Source: Streptomyces lienomycini (GTDB lineage: Bacteria; Actinomycetota; Actinomycetes; Streptomycetales; Streptomycetaceae). From it: a stretch of DNA of 64,000 bases. The DNA is taken from assembly GCF_027947595.1 (NCBI RefSeq), contig NZ_CP116257.1, positions 496,001 through 560,000 on the forward strand, read 5' to 3'. Position 1 is the stretch's first letter. The number at the start of each line of letters is the position of its first letter. Positions 10,260 to 19,171 of this stretch are shown one piece after another. Made by a program: the position numbers and the translations under genes. The notes beneath the pieces are model-generated. The model made no database searches. It was not told the origin of the DNA and saw only the letters and a program-made list of their open reading frames with translations.

Positions 10260-10348
10260 CCGTACTCCCCTCCCATTGCCTGTTGTTGCGCGCAACAGAG
10301 TGGCACATGTGTACGGGGGACGGGTGGCCGGTGGGGTCGAAGAGGCCG

Positions 10349-11215
10349 TCAGCCCGACTTCGAGGGCGACGCGGACGCCGAGCCCGAGGGCGCCTTCGAG
10401 GACGTCCCGGAGGGCGACGGAGCGCCGCTCGACGGGCCGCCGCCTGCCGCGCCGTTGGCCTTCGTCACCGCGGCCACCACCTCCTTGGCCGCCTTCTGCG
10501 CGTCCTTCACCAGGTCGTCGGCGTCCGGCGTCTTGTCGCCGGCCAGACCCGCGCCGTTGTAGTCGACGGTGACGACGACGTTCTCGGCGCGCGCCACGAC
10601 CGTCTGCTGCTTGAAGGTGCCTTCCTTCTTCTTCAGGTCGTAGCTCACCACCGACGCCTGGTCGCCCGTGCCGCCGACCGCCGCGGTCTTCACGCTCTTG
10701 GCACCCTCGGCGCTCTGGGCGTCCCGCAGTTGCTTCGCGAAGTAGTCACCCGCCAGCTTGTCCCCCGCACCACGCGTCACGTCCGACTCGAAGCGCAGCA
10801 TCGACACGCTCAGCCAGCGGAACTGGGAGCCCTTCACACCGTTGTCGGAGAGGCTGTCCCAGGAGCAACTCGCGCGCGTGCCCGTGTCGTTCGACGTGCC
10901 CTCCTTGCCGGATTCGGCCTTCGGCACCAGGTCTTCCAGCGTCTTCTTCGCCAGTACCGAGCACGGCTCCGGAAGCTTGCCGAACGCCGCCGGCCGCACC
11001 GTCGGGGACGGGCTCGCGGACGCGGACGCGGCGGACTCCTCGGCGGCCTTGTCCTTGCCGTCGCCGGAGCCGGAGTCCGAGGAGCAGCCGGCTGCCACCA
11101 GCATCACGGGTACGGCGGCCGCGCCGACAAGGACGCGGGTGAGTGGCTTCGCTCGCTTCGCCTGCTGGTCTCGCTGGTCACGCTGGGCTCGTCGCTGCAT
11201 GGTTCCTTCACTCAT
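10349..11215 (-). CDS. DUF3558 lipoprotein (first of two)
   Basis: The 288-residue product has a basic N-terminus, a hydrophobic segment and the lipobox VAAGC (Cys44), then an Ala/Ser linker and a DUF3558 domain with its conserved cysteine pair (LPEPCSVL and RASCSWDS). DUF3558 proteins are actinobacterial cell-surface lipoproteins of unknown function, related in fold to mycobacterial LpqH-type proteins. The C-terminus is a Ser/Gly/Pro/Ala tail. ATG 11215 and ATG 11200 are both possible; the second has GAAGGA 4 bp upstream and leaves the signal peptide intact. The next lipoprotein gene follows the same orientation 116 bp upstream. Confidence 0.82.
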   Translation of the reverse strand: MSEGTMQRRAQRDQRDQQAKRAKPLTRVLVGAAAVPVMLVAAGCSSDSGSGDGKDKAAEESAASASASPSPTVRPAAFGKLPEPCSVLAKKTLEDLVPKAESGKEGTSNDTGTRASCSWDSLSDNGVKGSQFRWLSVSMLRFESDVTRGAGDKLAGDYFAKQLRDAQSAEGAKSVKTAAVGGTGDQASVVSYDLKKKEGTFKQQTVVARAENVVVTVDYNGAGLAGDKTPDADDLVKDAQKAAKEVVAAVTKANGAAGGGPSSGAPSPSGTSSKAPSGSASASPSKSG

Positions 11216-11331
11216 GGCACTCGTGTTCCTGCGTTCGGAACGGGTCCGAGGGGCCACCGTACGCGGTGAAGAAATCGTGCGGTCCCGCTCCGGGCGCACC
11301 CCGCACGCGCGCGCAAGGGCCGCGACGGGGC

Positions 11332-12219
11332 TCAGCCGCTGAGCGAACCCGCCAGCTGTGAAGCCAGTTTCCGCGCCATGTCCTGCATTTCCTCGCTGTC
11401 CGGCACGACTCCGAGCGTCGCCGACTGCTCCGCGTACTCGACCCGCACCACGACGTTCGACGTGCGGAACGCCACAGTCACCGTGCGCCGCTGCGCCGTC
11501 GAACCGGAGCTGCTCAGCGCGTCGTCCACGAACGCCTCGTCGCCCAGGCCGTCGAGGAGCCGCGGCTGGAGTTCGGCCGGCGCGGTGTCGGAGGACGCGC
11601 TCGACGAGGACGAGGGGCCGGTGGCCGACGACGAGGGGCCGGTGGCGGGGGCGGAGGGCGTGCCGCTCGGGCCGGCGGACGGCGTGCCGGACGCGGGGGA
11701 GCCGGAGGGGGAGCCCGAGGAGGAGCCCGAGGGGGTGCCCGAGGCGGTCTCGGACTCCGAGACGACCGGTTCGGGCAGGTCGGCCGCGTCCACCTGCCGT
11801 GCGAAGAGCTGCTCGGCCTGGCTGTCGTCGCTCACGGAGCCGTCGTACGACACCACCCGCTCGAAGTCGACGAGGAGGTGGTCGGTGGCCTGCGCCGACT
11901 CCACCTTCCAACGGCAGCCGACCTTGCGGTCGGTGTCGTAGGCGAGCGTCGGCTCGCCCGCGTACGCCTTCTCGCGCTGCTCGTCGTCGGCGATCTCCTC
12001 GATGCCGGGCAGGAGCGCGGCGAGGGACTTGTCGCCGACCACGCCGCACGGCTCGGGGAGGGTGCGGTACTTGCCGGGCTCGGCGGCCTCGGTGGTGACA
12101 CCGGGCCGGCCCGGGTTCGAGTCGTCCGCCGTGGCGCCGCCGTCCGCGCCGCCGGTGCAGCCGGCCAGCACCGCCGCCAGGAGGGCGGCGACGCCGGGTA
12201 CATAGGCCTTCCGCTGCAC
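11332..12219 (-). CDS. DUF3558 lipoprotein (second of two)
   Basis: The 295-residue protein is a paralogue of the preceding lipoprotein. It has a short signal peptide with lipobox VLAGC (Cys21), the domain cysteines in LPEPCGVV and KVGCRWKV, and an insertion of about 60 residues made of Ser/Gly/Pro/Ala that separates the two halves of the domain. The GTG at 12219 follows GAGAGGAG by 8 bp. Sharing orientation and domain with the neighbour suggests a tandem duplication. The gene is divergent from rtcB. Confidence 0.82.
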   Translation of the reverse strand: MQRKAYVPGVAALLAAVLAGCTGGADGGATADDSNPGRPGVTTEAAEPGKYRTLPEPCGVVGDKSLAALLPGIEEIADDEQREKAYAGEPTLAYDTDRKVGCRWKVESAQATDHLLVDFERVVSYDGSVSDDSQAEQLFARQVDAADLPEPVVSESETASGTPSGSSSGSPSGSPASGTPSAGPSGTPSAPATGPSSSATGPSSSSSASSDTAPAELQPRLLDGLGDEAFVDDALSSSGSTAQRRTVTVAFRTSNVVVRVEYAEQSATLGVVPDSEEMQDMARKLASQLAGSLSG

Positions 12220-12435
12220 GGTGCGGCTCCTCTCGCCGGGGTGGCATGTGGTTGGGGAGGGTACGGGACACCAGTGTCCCCGCTGGTTATTCGCTTGCCG
12301 CACGGGGGCGTCCCCAGCAGACAATGTGTACCGCACGCGCTGCCGTGAACGCCGGTCGGTCGTCCCTTCGGCCGCCCCTGGGCGCCGGCTCCGCGCGAGG
12401 AGACTTCTGTTTGTTTTCCGGGGGAATGAGGCGAT

Positions 12436-13629
12436 ATGTCGTACGTGGAGATGCCGGGCGCGAAGGTGCCGATCCGGATGTGGACGGACCCGGCGACGGT
12501 TGAGGAGGGCGCGCTCCAGCAGCTGCGCAACGTCGCGACCCTGCCGTGGATCAAGGGCCTGGCGGTCATGCCGGACGTGCACTACGGCAAGGGCGCGACG
12601 GTCGGGTCCGTGATCGCGATGCGGGGCGCGGTGTGCCCGGCGGCGGTGGGCGTCGACATCGGCTGCGGCATGTCGGCGGTGAAGACGTCCCTGACGGCGA
12701 ACGACCTGCCGGGCGACCTGTCCCGGCTGCGCTCGAAGATCGAGCAGGCGATTCCGGTGGGGCGGGGTATGCACGACAGCCCGGTCGAGCCGGGGCGCTT
12801 CCACGGGCTGGCCACGGCCGGGTGGGACGACTTCTGGGGGCGGTTCGACGGGGTCGCGGAAGCGGTCAAATTCCGTCATGAGCGGGCCGGGAAGCAGATG
12901 GGAACGCTCGGATCCGGCAATCACATGATCGAATTTTGCCTTGATCAGTCGGGTTCGGTCTGGCTCATGCTGCACTCAGGCTCGCGGAACATTGGCAAGG
13001 AACTTGCCGAACACCACATCGGCATCGCCCAGAAGCTCCCGCACAACCAGGGTCTGGTCGACCGCGACCTCGCCGTGTTCGTCGCGGACACCCCACAGAT
13101 GGCGGCGTACCGCAACGACCTGTTCTGGGCGCAGGAGTACGCGAAGTACAACCGTACGCTGATGATGGCGCTCTTCAAGGACGTGGTCCGCAAGGAGTTC
13201 AAGAAGGCGAAGCCGATCTTCGAACAGGAGGTCTCCTGCCATCACAATTACGTGGCCGAGGAGCAGTACGAGGGGATGGACCTGCTGGTCACGCGTAAGG
13301 GGGCGATCCGTGCAGGCTCCGGCGAGTACGGCATCATTCCCGGCTCCATGGGCACCAGCTCTTACATTGTGCGAGGGCTCGGGAACGAGAAGGCATTCAA
13401 CTCCGCCTCGCACGGTGCAGGTCGGCGTATGAGTCGTAGTGCTGCGAAGCGGCGTTACACCGTACGAGACCTGGAGGAGCAGACGCGCGGTGTCGAGTGC
13501 CGGAAGGACTCCGGAGTGCTGGACGAGATTCCGGGCGCTTACAAGAACATCGACCAGGTAATGGAGCAGCAGCGCGATCTCGTCGAGGTCGTGGCGAAGT
13601 TGAAGCAGGTCGTATGTGTGAAGGGCTGA
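12436..13629 (+). CDS. rtcB: RtcB-type RNA-splicing ligase
   Basis: RtcB joins 2',3'-cyclic-phosphate (or 3'-phosphate) and 5'-OH RNA ends using GTP and Mn2+, by way of a histidine-GMP intermediate. The 397-residue protein has the metal-binding GVDIGCGM (about residues 72-79), LGSGNHMIEF, the HSGSRNIG segment, and the guanylylated His about 325 in SASHGAGRRMSR. It is full length, with no intein. Codon use changes along the gene: up to about 12860 third positions are almost all G/C, whereas the rest uses many A/T-ending codons (for example GAA TTT TGC CTT GAT). A homing endonuclease gene lies convergently just downstream. Confidence 0.95.
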   Translation: MSYVEMPGAKVPIRMWTDPATVEEGALQQLRNVATLPWIKGLAVMPDVHYGKGATVGSVIAMRGAVCPAAVGVDIGCGMSAVKTSLTANDLPGDLSRLRSKIEQAIPVGRGMHDSPVEPGRFHGLATAGWDDFWGRFDGVAEAVKFRHERAGKQMGTLGSGNHMIEFCLDQSGSVWLMLHSGSRNIGKELAEHHIGIAQKLPHNQGLVDRDLAVFVADTPQMAAYRNDLFWAQEYAKYNRTLMMALFKDVVRKEFKKAKPIFEQEVSCHHNYVAEEQYEGMDLLVTRKGAIRAGSGEYGIIPGSMGTSSYIVRGLGNEKAFNSASHGAGRRMSRSAAKRRYTVRDLEEQTRGVECRKDSGVLDEIPGAYKNIDQVMEQQRDLVEVVAKLKQVVCVKG

Positions 13630-13666
13630 GATGAGAGGCCCCCGGGCCAACCGGGAGCCTCTCATC
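13630..13666. terminator. Bidirectional terminator between rtcB and the homing endonuclease gene
   Basis: GATGAGAGGC (13630-13639) pairs perfectly with GCCTCTCATC (13657-13666); a further 5-bp CCCGG/CCGGG stem sits inside after one mismatch, with loop GCCAA. It starts at the last base of the rtcB stop codon and ends 3 bp before the stop of the opposing gene. Confidence 0.85.
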
Positions 13667-13669
13667 CGA

Positions 13670-14503
13670 TCACTGTTCGCTGGGCATGGGCACTTGGTCG
13701 GAGCGGAGGCGCCACATGCGGAGGTTGCAGCTCTGCGGAGTCCTGTCGAGGGCTTCGGCGGCCGCCGTCGGACTGTTGAGCTTCAGGAGGATCCGGTCTT
13801 CCGCCGCGGTCCAGCGTCGTCGGGTGTGAGCGGACCTCATCCGGGCCGGCCGCACCCACGCGGAGAGTGAGTCGGCGACGGTGTGCTTGCGCTTCAGGGA
13901 CAGGCAGCCGGGGTAGTACAGGCCCGCTGCCAGACGCTGGGCCGCCTCCATGGCGTAGAGGACGTTGTAGATGCCGTCTCGTTCGTTGCGCTTGATCGTG
14001 CGCTGTACGCCGGCCACCTGCTTCCCGTAGTCGCAGAGAAAGCGGCCGATGGCAGTGCTGGCCGTGGTGAGGGAGACGAAGGGGAAGCCCTTTCCGGTGT
14101 AACCCACCGACCCGTCGGCGTCGATAACGCCTCGGAGGTAGTCGTGGTGTGAGAATTCACCGCGTGGTGGGGCGATCGTCTTGGATTTGCGGCCGTAGGG
14201 CAGGCCGAGGTCGTTGAGTACGGTCCTTGCCTCGAGGGAGCAAAGGGTCCAGGTTGCCGAGTTGTGGGACTCGGCGAAGTTCGTGGACCTGGTGCGTTCG
14301 GTGACGCTGCTGTAGTACGGCGTCAGATTCTGGAACTCGCGCAGGAGACCGATGTCTCGAGCATTGAGTTCGACGGACAACTTGCCCTTCTTCCCGGCTC
14401 CACGTTCCAGGTGTCCGTCCGCCTGAAGAAAACCCAACATGTACGCGTACTCGGGGACCCTCAGGTCCATGAACTGATGACCGTTAGGCTCGTGTTCAGC
14501 CAC
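13670..14503 (-). CDS. Free-standing LAGLIDADG homing endonuclease with C-terminal SANT/Myb-like domain
   Basis: The 277-residue protein has two LAGLIDADG helices, LGFLQADGH (23-31) and LRGVIDADG (123-131), each with its catalytic acid, so it should fold as a monomeric two-repeat nuclease. The last 50 residues (RRRWTAAEDRILLKL onwards, with a second Trp) look like a SANT/Myb-type DNA-binding helix bundle. No intein splicing residues or group I intron are apparent. The gene is convergent with rtcB, a frequent intein host in other microbes, and its base composition is less GC-rich than its neighbours. GTG 14503 is the longest start; ATG 14470 is an alternative. Confidence 0.82.
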   Translation of the reverse strand: MAEHEPNGHQFMDLRVPEYAYMLGFLQADGHLERGAGKKGKLSVELNARDIGLLREFQNLTPYYSSVTERTRSTNFAESHNSATWTLCSLEARTVLNDLGLPYGRKSKTIAPPRGEFSHHDYLRGVIDADGSVGYTGKGFPFVSLTTASTAIGRFLCDYGKQVAGVQRTIKRNERDGIYNVLYAMEAAQRLAAGLYYPGCLSLKRKHTVADSLSAWVRPARMRSAHTRRRWTAAEDRILLKLNSPTAAAEALDRTPQSCNLRMWRLRSDQVPMPSEQ

Positions 14504-14530
14504 AGGGAAGCCCTACTTCCGTGCTGGTCG

Positions 14531-14566
14531 GGCTCTCGGTCGGGACCGGCATCCCGGCCGAGAGCC
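14531..14566. terminator. 15-bp stem hairpin upstream of the homing endonuclease gene
   Basis: GGCTCTCGGTCGGGA (14531-14545) pairs with TCCCGGCCGAGAGCC (14552-14566) with one G-T pair and a 6-base loop. It lies 97-132 bp downstream of the SDR stop on the minus strand and upstream of the endonuclease start. It probably terminates the SDR transcript. The 14567-14662 stretch beyond it contains smaller inverted repeats but no gene I can recognise. Confidence 0.65.
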
Positions 14567-14662
14567 GTCATGTCTGGATGTTGTGGCGTGAGCCTAGGTC
14601 GCCAGTGCAACGGCCGTTCGGGTAATCGAACCCGCTTCATCCCTGTGAGTTACCCACTGGCA

Positions 14663-15445
14663 TCAGCCCTCCCGGTGCACCTTCGTGTTCGACGCCTGGG
14701 CGCGGGGGCGGACGACCAGGAGGTCGATGTTGACGTGGGCGGGGCGGGTGATCGCCCAGGTGATGGTGTCGGCGACGTCGTCGGCGGTGAGGGGGGCGGC
14801 GACGCCCTGGTAGACCTTGGCAGCCTTGTCCCGGTCGCCGCCGAAGCGGGTCAGGGCGAACTCGTCGGTCTTGACCATGCCGGGCGCGATCTCGACGACG
14901 CGGACCGGGCGGCCGACGATCTCCAGGCGGAGGGTCTCGGCGAGGACGTGCTCCCCGTGCTTGGCGGCGACGTAGCCGGCGCCGCCCTCGTAGGTGGACA
15001 GGCCCGCGGTCGAGGAGACGACCACGACCGTGCCGTCGCCGCTCGCCTCCAGCTTGGGGAGCAGGGCCTGAGTGAGGTGGAGGGTGCCGATGACGTTCGT
15101 CTCGTACATGCGGCGCCAGTCGTCCGGGTCGCCGGTGGCCACCGGGTCGGCGCCGAGCGCGCCGCCCGCGTTGTTGACCAGGACGCCGACCGTCCTGAAC
15201 GCGCTCGCGAACTCGTCGACCGCCTCGCGGTCGGTGACGTCCAGGGGGTACGCCGTGGCCTTGTGGCCGGCCGCCTCGATCTCCTGCGCCAGCGCCTCGA
15301 TGCGGTCCTTGCGGCGGGCGGTGAGGACGACGCGGTACCCGGCCGCCGCGAGCTGCCGGGCCGTGGCGGCGCCGATGCCGCTGCTCGCGCCGGTGACGAC
15401 GGCGATACGGGAAGCGGCGGACGGGGCGGCGGCTGCGGTGGCCAT
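14663..15445 (-). CDS. Short-chain dehydrogenase/reductase
   Basis: This 260-residue classical SDR has the dinucleotide-binding TGASSGIG (near residue 19), the LVNNAGG motif, and the catalytic Ser plus Tyr-x-x-x-Lys in VVVVSSTAGL and GYVAAK. TARRKDR after the second strand, with Arg instead of an acidic residue, suggests NADP preference. It most resembles the YdfG-like serine/3-hydroxy acid dehydrogenase subgroup, but the substrate cannot be assigned. The start at ATG 15445 is followed by an Ala-rich leader. Confidence 0.9.
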   Translation of the reverse strand: MATAAAAPSAASRIAVVTGASSGIGAATARQLAAAGYRVVLTARRKDRIEALAQEIEAAGHKATAYPLDVTDREAVDEFASAFRTVGVLVNNAGGALGADPVATGDPDDWRRMYETNVIGTLHLTQALLPKLEASGDGTVVVVSSTAGLSTYEGGAGYVAAKHGEHVLAETLRLEIVGRPVRVVEIAPGMVKTDEFALTRFGGDRDKAAKVYQGVAAPLTADDVADTITWAITRPAHVNIDLLVVRPRAQASNTKVHREG

Positions 15446-15488
15446 GGACTGCTCCTCGGTCGGTAGTGCGGGTCGCCGACCAGGGTAG

Positions 15489-15827
15489 TCAGCCGCCGTT
15501 GCGCGGTGCCCACATGATCACGGCCATCCCGGCGAGGCAGACCAGCGCCCCCGTGACGTCCCAGCGGTCGGGGCGGTAGCCGTCGGCGGCCATGCCCCAC
15601 AGGAGGGAGCCGGCGACGAAGATCCCGCCGTACGCGGCGAGGATGCGGCCGAAGTGGGCGTCGGGCTGGAAGGTGGCGACGAAGCCGTAGGCGCCGAGGG
15701 CGAGGACCCCGCCCGCCGCCCACAGCCAGCCGCGTTGCTCGCGCACGCCCTGCCAGACGAGCCAGGCGCCCCCGATCTCGAACAGGGCGGCGACGACGAA
15801 GAGGGCGGCGGAGCGGAGGACCAGCAT
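15489..15827 (-). CDS. YnfA/UPF0060 family small membrane protein
   Basis: The 112-residue protein is almost entirely hydrophobic, with four predicted transmembrane helices, and matches UPF0060 ([39 protein letters not shown]). The family shares a fold with small multidrug-resistance transporters; some members have been linked to efflux, but the physiological substrate is unsettled. It lies in the same orientation upstream of the SDR with a 43-bp gap, so the two could be co-transcribed. Confidence 0.88.
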   Translation of the reverse strand: MLVLRSAALFVVAALFEIGGAWLVWQGVREQRGWLWAAGGVLALGAYGFVATFQPDAHFGRILAAYGGIFVAGSLLWGMAADGYRPDRWDVTGALVCLAGMAVIMWAPRNGG

Positions 15828-15943
15828 GCGGGCAGCTTCGCACGCCGGACGGGTCCGGGGCCGCCCGCCCGGGTACTCGTCGGGCCGTCCACGCCGGGCG
15901 GCGGACCTGCGGAATAACGGCCGGGGGAGCTCCGTTCCCCAGG

Positions 15944-15961
15944 TATAGTTGAACCGTCAAC
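15944..15961. promoter_or_regulatory. Putative MarR-type operator overlapping a -10 box
   Basis: TATAGT (15944-15949) reads as a -10 hexamer. It overlaps the inverted repeat GTTGA-ACCG-TCAAC (15948-15961), a half-site spacing typical of MarR/OhrR-like operators. The ribosome site GGAGGT lies at 15967-15972 before ATG 15982. Repression by steric block is implied; the regulator is not adjacent. Confidence 0.5.
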
Positions 15962-15981
15962 AACTCGGAGGTTGAGCGATC

Positions 15982-17094
15982 ATGCAGTTCGGCATCTTCA
16001 GCGTCGGCGACGTCACGCCCGACCCGACCACGGGGCGCACGCCGACCGAGCGTGAGCGCATCAAGGCCATGGTCGCCATCGCGCTCAAGGCGGAGGAGGT
16101 CGGGCTCGACGTCTTCGCGACCGGCGAGCACCACAACCCGCCCTTCGTGCCCTCGTCGCCGACGACCATGCTCGGCTACATCGCGGCCCGCACCGAGCGG
16201 CTGGTGCTGTCCACCTCCACCACCCTGATCACCACGAACGACCCGGTGAAGATCGCCGAGGACTTCGCGATGCTCCAGCACCTGGCCGACGGCCGGACGG
16301 ACCTGATGATGGGGCGCGGCAACACCGGCCCGGTCTACCCCTGGTTCGGCAAGGACATCCGCGAGGGCATCAACCTCGCCGTCGAGAACTACAACCTGCT
16401 GCACCGCCTGTGGCGCGAGGACGTGGTCAACTGGGAGGGCAAGTTCCGCACCCCGCTCCAGGGCTTCACGTCCACCCCGCGTCCGCTGGACGGCGTCGCG
16501 CCCTTCGTCTGGCACGGCTCCATCCGCTCCCCGGAGATCGCCGAGCAGGCCGCGTACTACGGCGACGGCTTCTTCCACAACAACATCTTCTGGCCCGCCG
16601 ACCACACCAAGCGCATGATCGAGCTGTACCGGGCCCGCTACGCCCACTACGGGCACGGCACGCCCGAGCAGGCGATCGTCGGCCTCGGCGGCCAGGTGTT
16701 CATGCGGAAGAACAGCCAGGACGCGGTCCGCGAGTTCCGGCCGTACTTCGACGAGGCGCCGGTGTACGGACACGGGCCGTCGCTGGAGGACTTCACCGCG
16801 CAGACACCGCTCACCGTCGGCTCGCCGCAGCAGGTGATCGAGAAGACGCTCGCCTTCCGCGACTACGCCGGCCACTACCAGCGCCAGCTGTTCCTGATGG
16901 ACCACGCCGGGCTGCCCCTGAAGACCGTCCTGGAGCAGCTCGACCTGCTCGGCGAGGAGGTCGTGCCGGTGCTGCGCGAGGAGTTCGCCAAGGACCGTCC
17001 GGCGAACGTGCCGGACGCGCCGACCCACGCGTCCCTGCTGGCCGCGAAGACCGCCGGCCAGGAGGACCAGGAGAAGGAAGGAGCGCGCGCATGA
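15982..17094 (+). CDS. Luciferase-like flavin-dependent monooxygenase, CE1758 family
   Basis: The 370-residue protein is a bacterial-luciferase-like (LLM) TIM-barrel oxygenase that uses reduced FMN. Visible features are the N-terminal FGIFSVGDVTPDP strand, GLDVFATGEHHNPPF with the paired histidines of the family, and GRGNTGPVYPWFG. Its length and features agree with the CE1758-type subgroup, which is characteristically encoded next to a CE1759-type FMN reductase, as here. The start codon of the next gene overlaps its stop as ATGA. Substrate unknown. An operator-like repeat overlaps its promoter. Confidence 0.9.
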   Translation: MQFGIFSVGDVTPDPTTGRTPTERERIKAMVAIALKAEEVGLDVFATGEHHNPPFVPSSPTTMLGYIAARTERLVLSTSTTLITTNDPVKIAEDFAMLQHLADGRTDLMMGRGNTGPVYPWFGKDIREGINLAVENYNLLHRLWREDVVNWEGKFRTPLQGFTSTPRPLDGVAPFVWHGSIRSPEIAEQAAYYGDGFFHNNIFWPADHTKRMIELYRARYAHYGHGTPEQAIVGLGGQVFMRKNSQDAVREFRPYFDEAPVYGHGPSLEDFTAQTPLTVGSPQQVIEKTLAFRDYAGHYQRQLFLMDHAGLPLKTVLEQLDLLGEEVVPVLREEFAKDRPANVPDAPTHASLLAAKTAGQEDQEKEGARA

Positions 17095-17747
17095 ACCTCG
17101 TCGTCGTCTCCGCGGGGCTGAGCGTCCCGTCGTCCACCCGGCTGCTCGCCGACCGGCTGGCCGCCGTCGCCGCCCCGGCCGCCACCGCGCCCGAGCCCGC
17201 CCCGGCCGACGTCCGGGTGATCGAGCTGCGCGACCTCGCCGTGGAGATCGCGCACACCTTCACCAACGGGTTCCCCGCACGGGCGCTCGCCGACGCGTTC
17301 GAGGCGGTGGCGGCGGCCGACGGCCTGATCGTCGTCACGCCGGTGTTCTCGGCGTCGTACAGCGGGCTGTTCAAGTCGTTCTTCGACGCGCTGGGTGTCA
17401 CCGACGCGGACGCCCTCGCCGGGAAGCCGGTGCTGATCGCCGCGACCGGCGGCACCGCCCGGCACTCCCTGGTGCTGGAGCACGCGCTGCGGCCGCTCTT
17501 CGCCTACCTGAAGGCGGTCGTCGTCCCCACCGGGGTGTACGCCGCCTCGGAGGACTGGGGAGCCGAAGGGCTGGACGCCCGGATCGGGCGGGCCGCGACC
17601 GAGCTGGCGGCGCTGATGGCGGGACTGTCGGGGCGGTCGCAGCGGTCGGACCGTCCGCTGCCCAAGCGGGACTCCTTCGAGCAGGTCACGCCCTTCGAGG
17701 AGCGGCTCGCCGCCCTGAGCGTCCCCGGCCCGAGCCCGGCGCCCTAG
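17091..17747 (+). CDS. NAD(P)H-dependent FMN reductase, CE1759 family
   Basis: This 218-residue flavodoxin-fold protein opens with VVVSAGLSVPSSTRLLADRL, the phosphate-binding turn of FMN reductases, and has TPVFSASYSGLFKSFFDAL and the AATGGTARHSL segment. It should supply reduced FMN to the oxygenase encoded immediately upstream. A four-base ATGA overlap and a GGAGAAGGAAGGAG ribosome site inside the upstream gene indicate translational coupling. The C-terminal 40 residues are charged and probably flexible. Confidence 0.9.
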   Translation: MNLVVVSAGLSVPSSTRLLADRLAAVAAPAATAPEPAPADVRVIELRDLAVEIAHTFTNGFPARALADAFEAVAAADGLIVVTPVFSASYSGLFKSFFDALGVTDADALAGKPVLIAATGGTARHSLVLEHALRPLFAYLKAVVVPTGVYAASEDWGAEGLDARIGRAATELAALMAGLSGRSQRSDRPLPKRDSFEQVTPFEERLAALSVPGPSPAP

Positions 17748-17835
17748 CGGCGGACCCGGGCGGGCACGGGCCCGCCCGGGGCGGCCGGGATAGGATCCGG
17801 GGCTGTCGCAAGGCCACCGACCGAGGGGGGAGACC

Positions 17836-18363
17836 GTGACGGCCCTCGCGGTGACCGGGCACATGGATCTGACCGAGGACAGCGTCCCCGCGGTCCGCGC
17901 CGCCCTGGACGAACTCCTCCAGCGGTACCTGGACCCGGGCGGGGACCGCGGCAAGAACCCCGGGCGGGACCTCGTCGGGATCTCCTGCATCGCCAAGGGC
18001 GCCGACTCCCTGTTCGCCGAGGCGGTCCTGGCCGCCGGCGGGCGGCTGACCGTCGTCGTGCCCTCGCGGGACTACCGCGAGAGCGAGGTCCGGCCGGACG
18101 ACGCCCCCCTCTTCGACCGGCTCGTCCGGGCCGCCGACGAGGTCGTCGTACTGCCCCACGAGAAGGCCGGCCGACGCGCGTACGAGGCCGCCAACGCCGT
18201 GCTCCTCGAACGCGCCGACCGACTGGTGGCCGTGTGGAACGGCGAACCGCCCGGCGGTCGGACCGGCGGCACCGCCGACATGGTCCTGCGGGCGCGGGCG
18301 GCGGGCACGCCCGTCGACGTCGTCTGGCCGGACGGTGCCGCCCGACGGGTGGGATCAGGGTGA
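17836..18363 (+). CDS. SLOG-like Rossmannoid protein
   Basis: The 175-residue protein has the features of the SLOG/LOG nucleotide-binding fold: an opening VTGHMDL glycine turn, CIAKGADSLFAEAVL, and a late ADRLVAVWNGEPPGG segment followed by a GGTADMV glycine motif and a closing VDVVWPDG strand. SLOG domains bind nucleotides or their derivatives and occur both in housekeeping enzymes and in defence sensors. GTG 17836 follows GAGGGGGGAG. It stands alone between the FMN reductase and the two-component genes. The ligand is unknown. Confidence 0.6.
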   Translation: MTALAVTGHMDLTEDSVPAVRAALDELLQRYLDPGGDRGKNPGRDLVGISCIAKGADSLFAEAVLAAGGRLTVVVPSRDYRESEVRPDDAPLFDRLVRAADEVVVLPHEKAGRRAYEAANAVLLERADRLVAVWNGEPPGGRTGGTADMVLRARAAGTPVDVVWPDGAARRVGSG

Positions 18364-18436
18364 CCCGCACGGTGAGATCTGGGTAAGAAGCCCGTCCGTC
18401 CGGTCGCCGCGCCGTCCGCCTTGGCAGACTGGGCGC

Positions 18437-19171
<735 letters not shown>

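Noticed and set aside
14581..14660. tRNA-like GGGTTCGATTACCC on the minus strand near the homing endonuclease gene
   Set aside because: The T-arm would have a six-base loop and no acceptor or anticodon stems can be drawn. It is a local inverted repeat.
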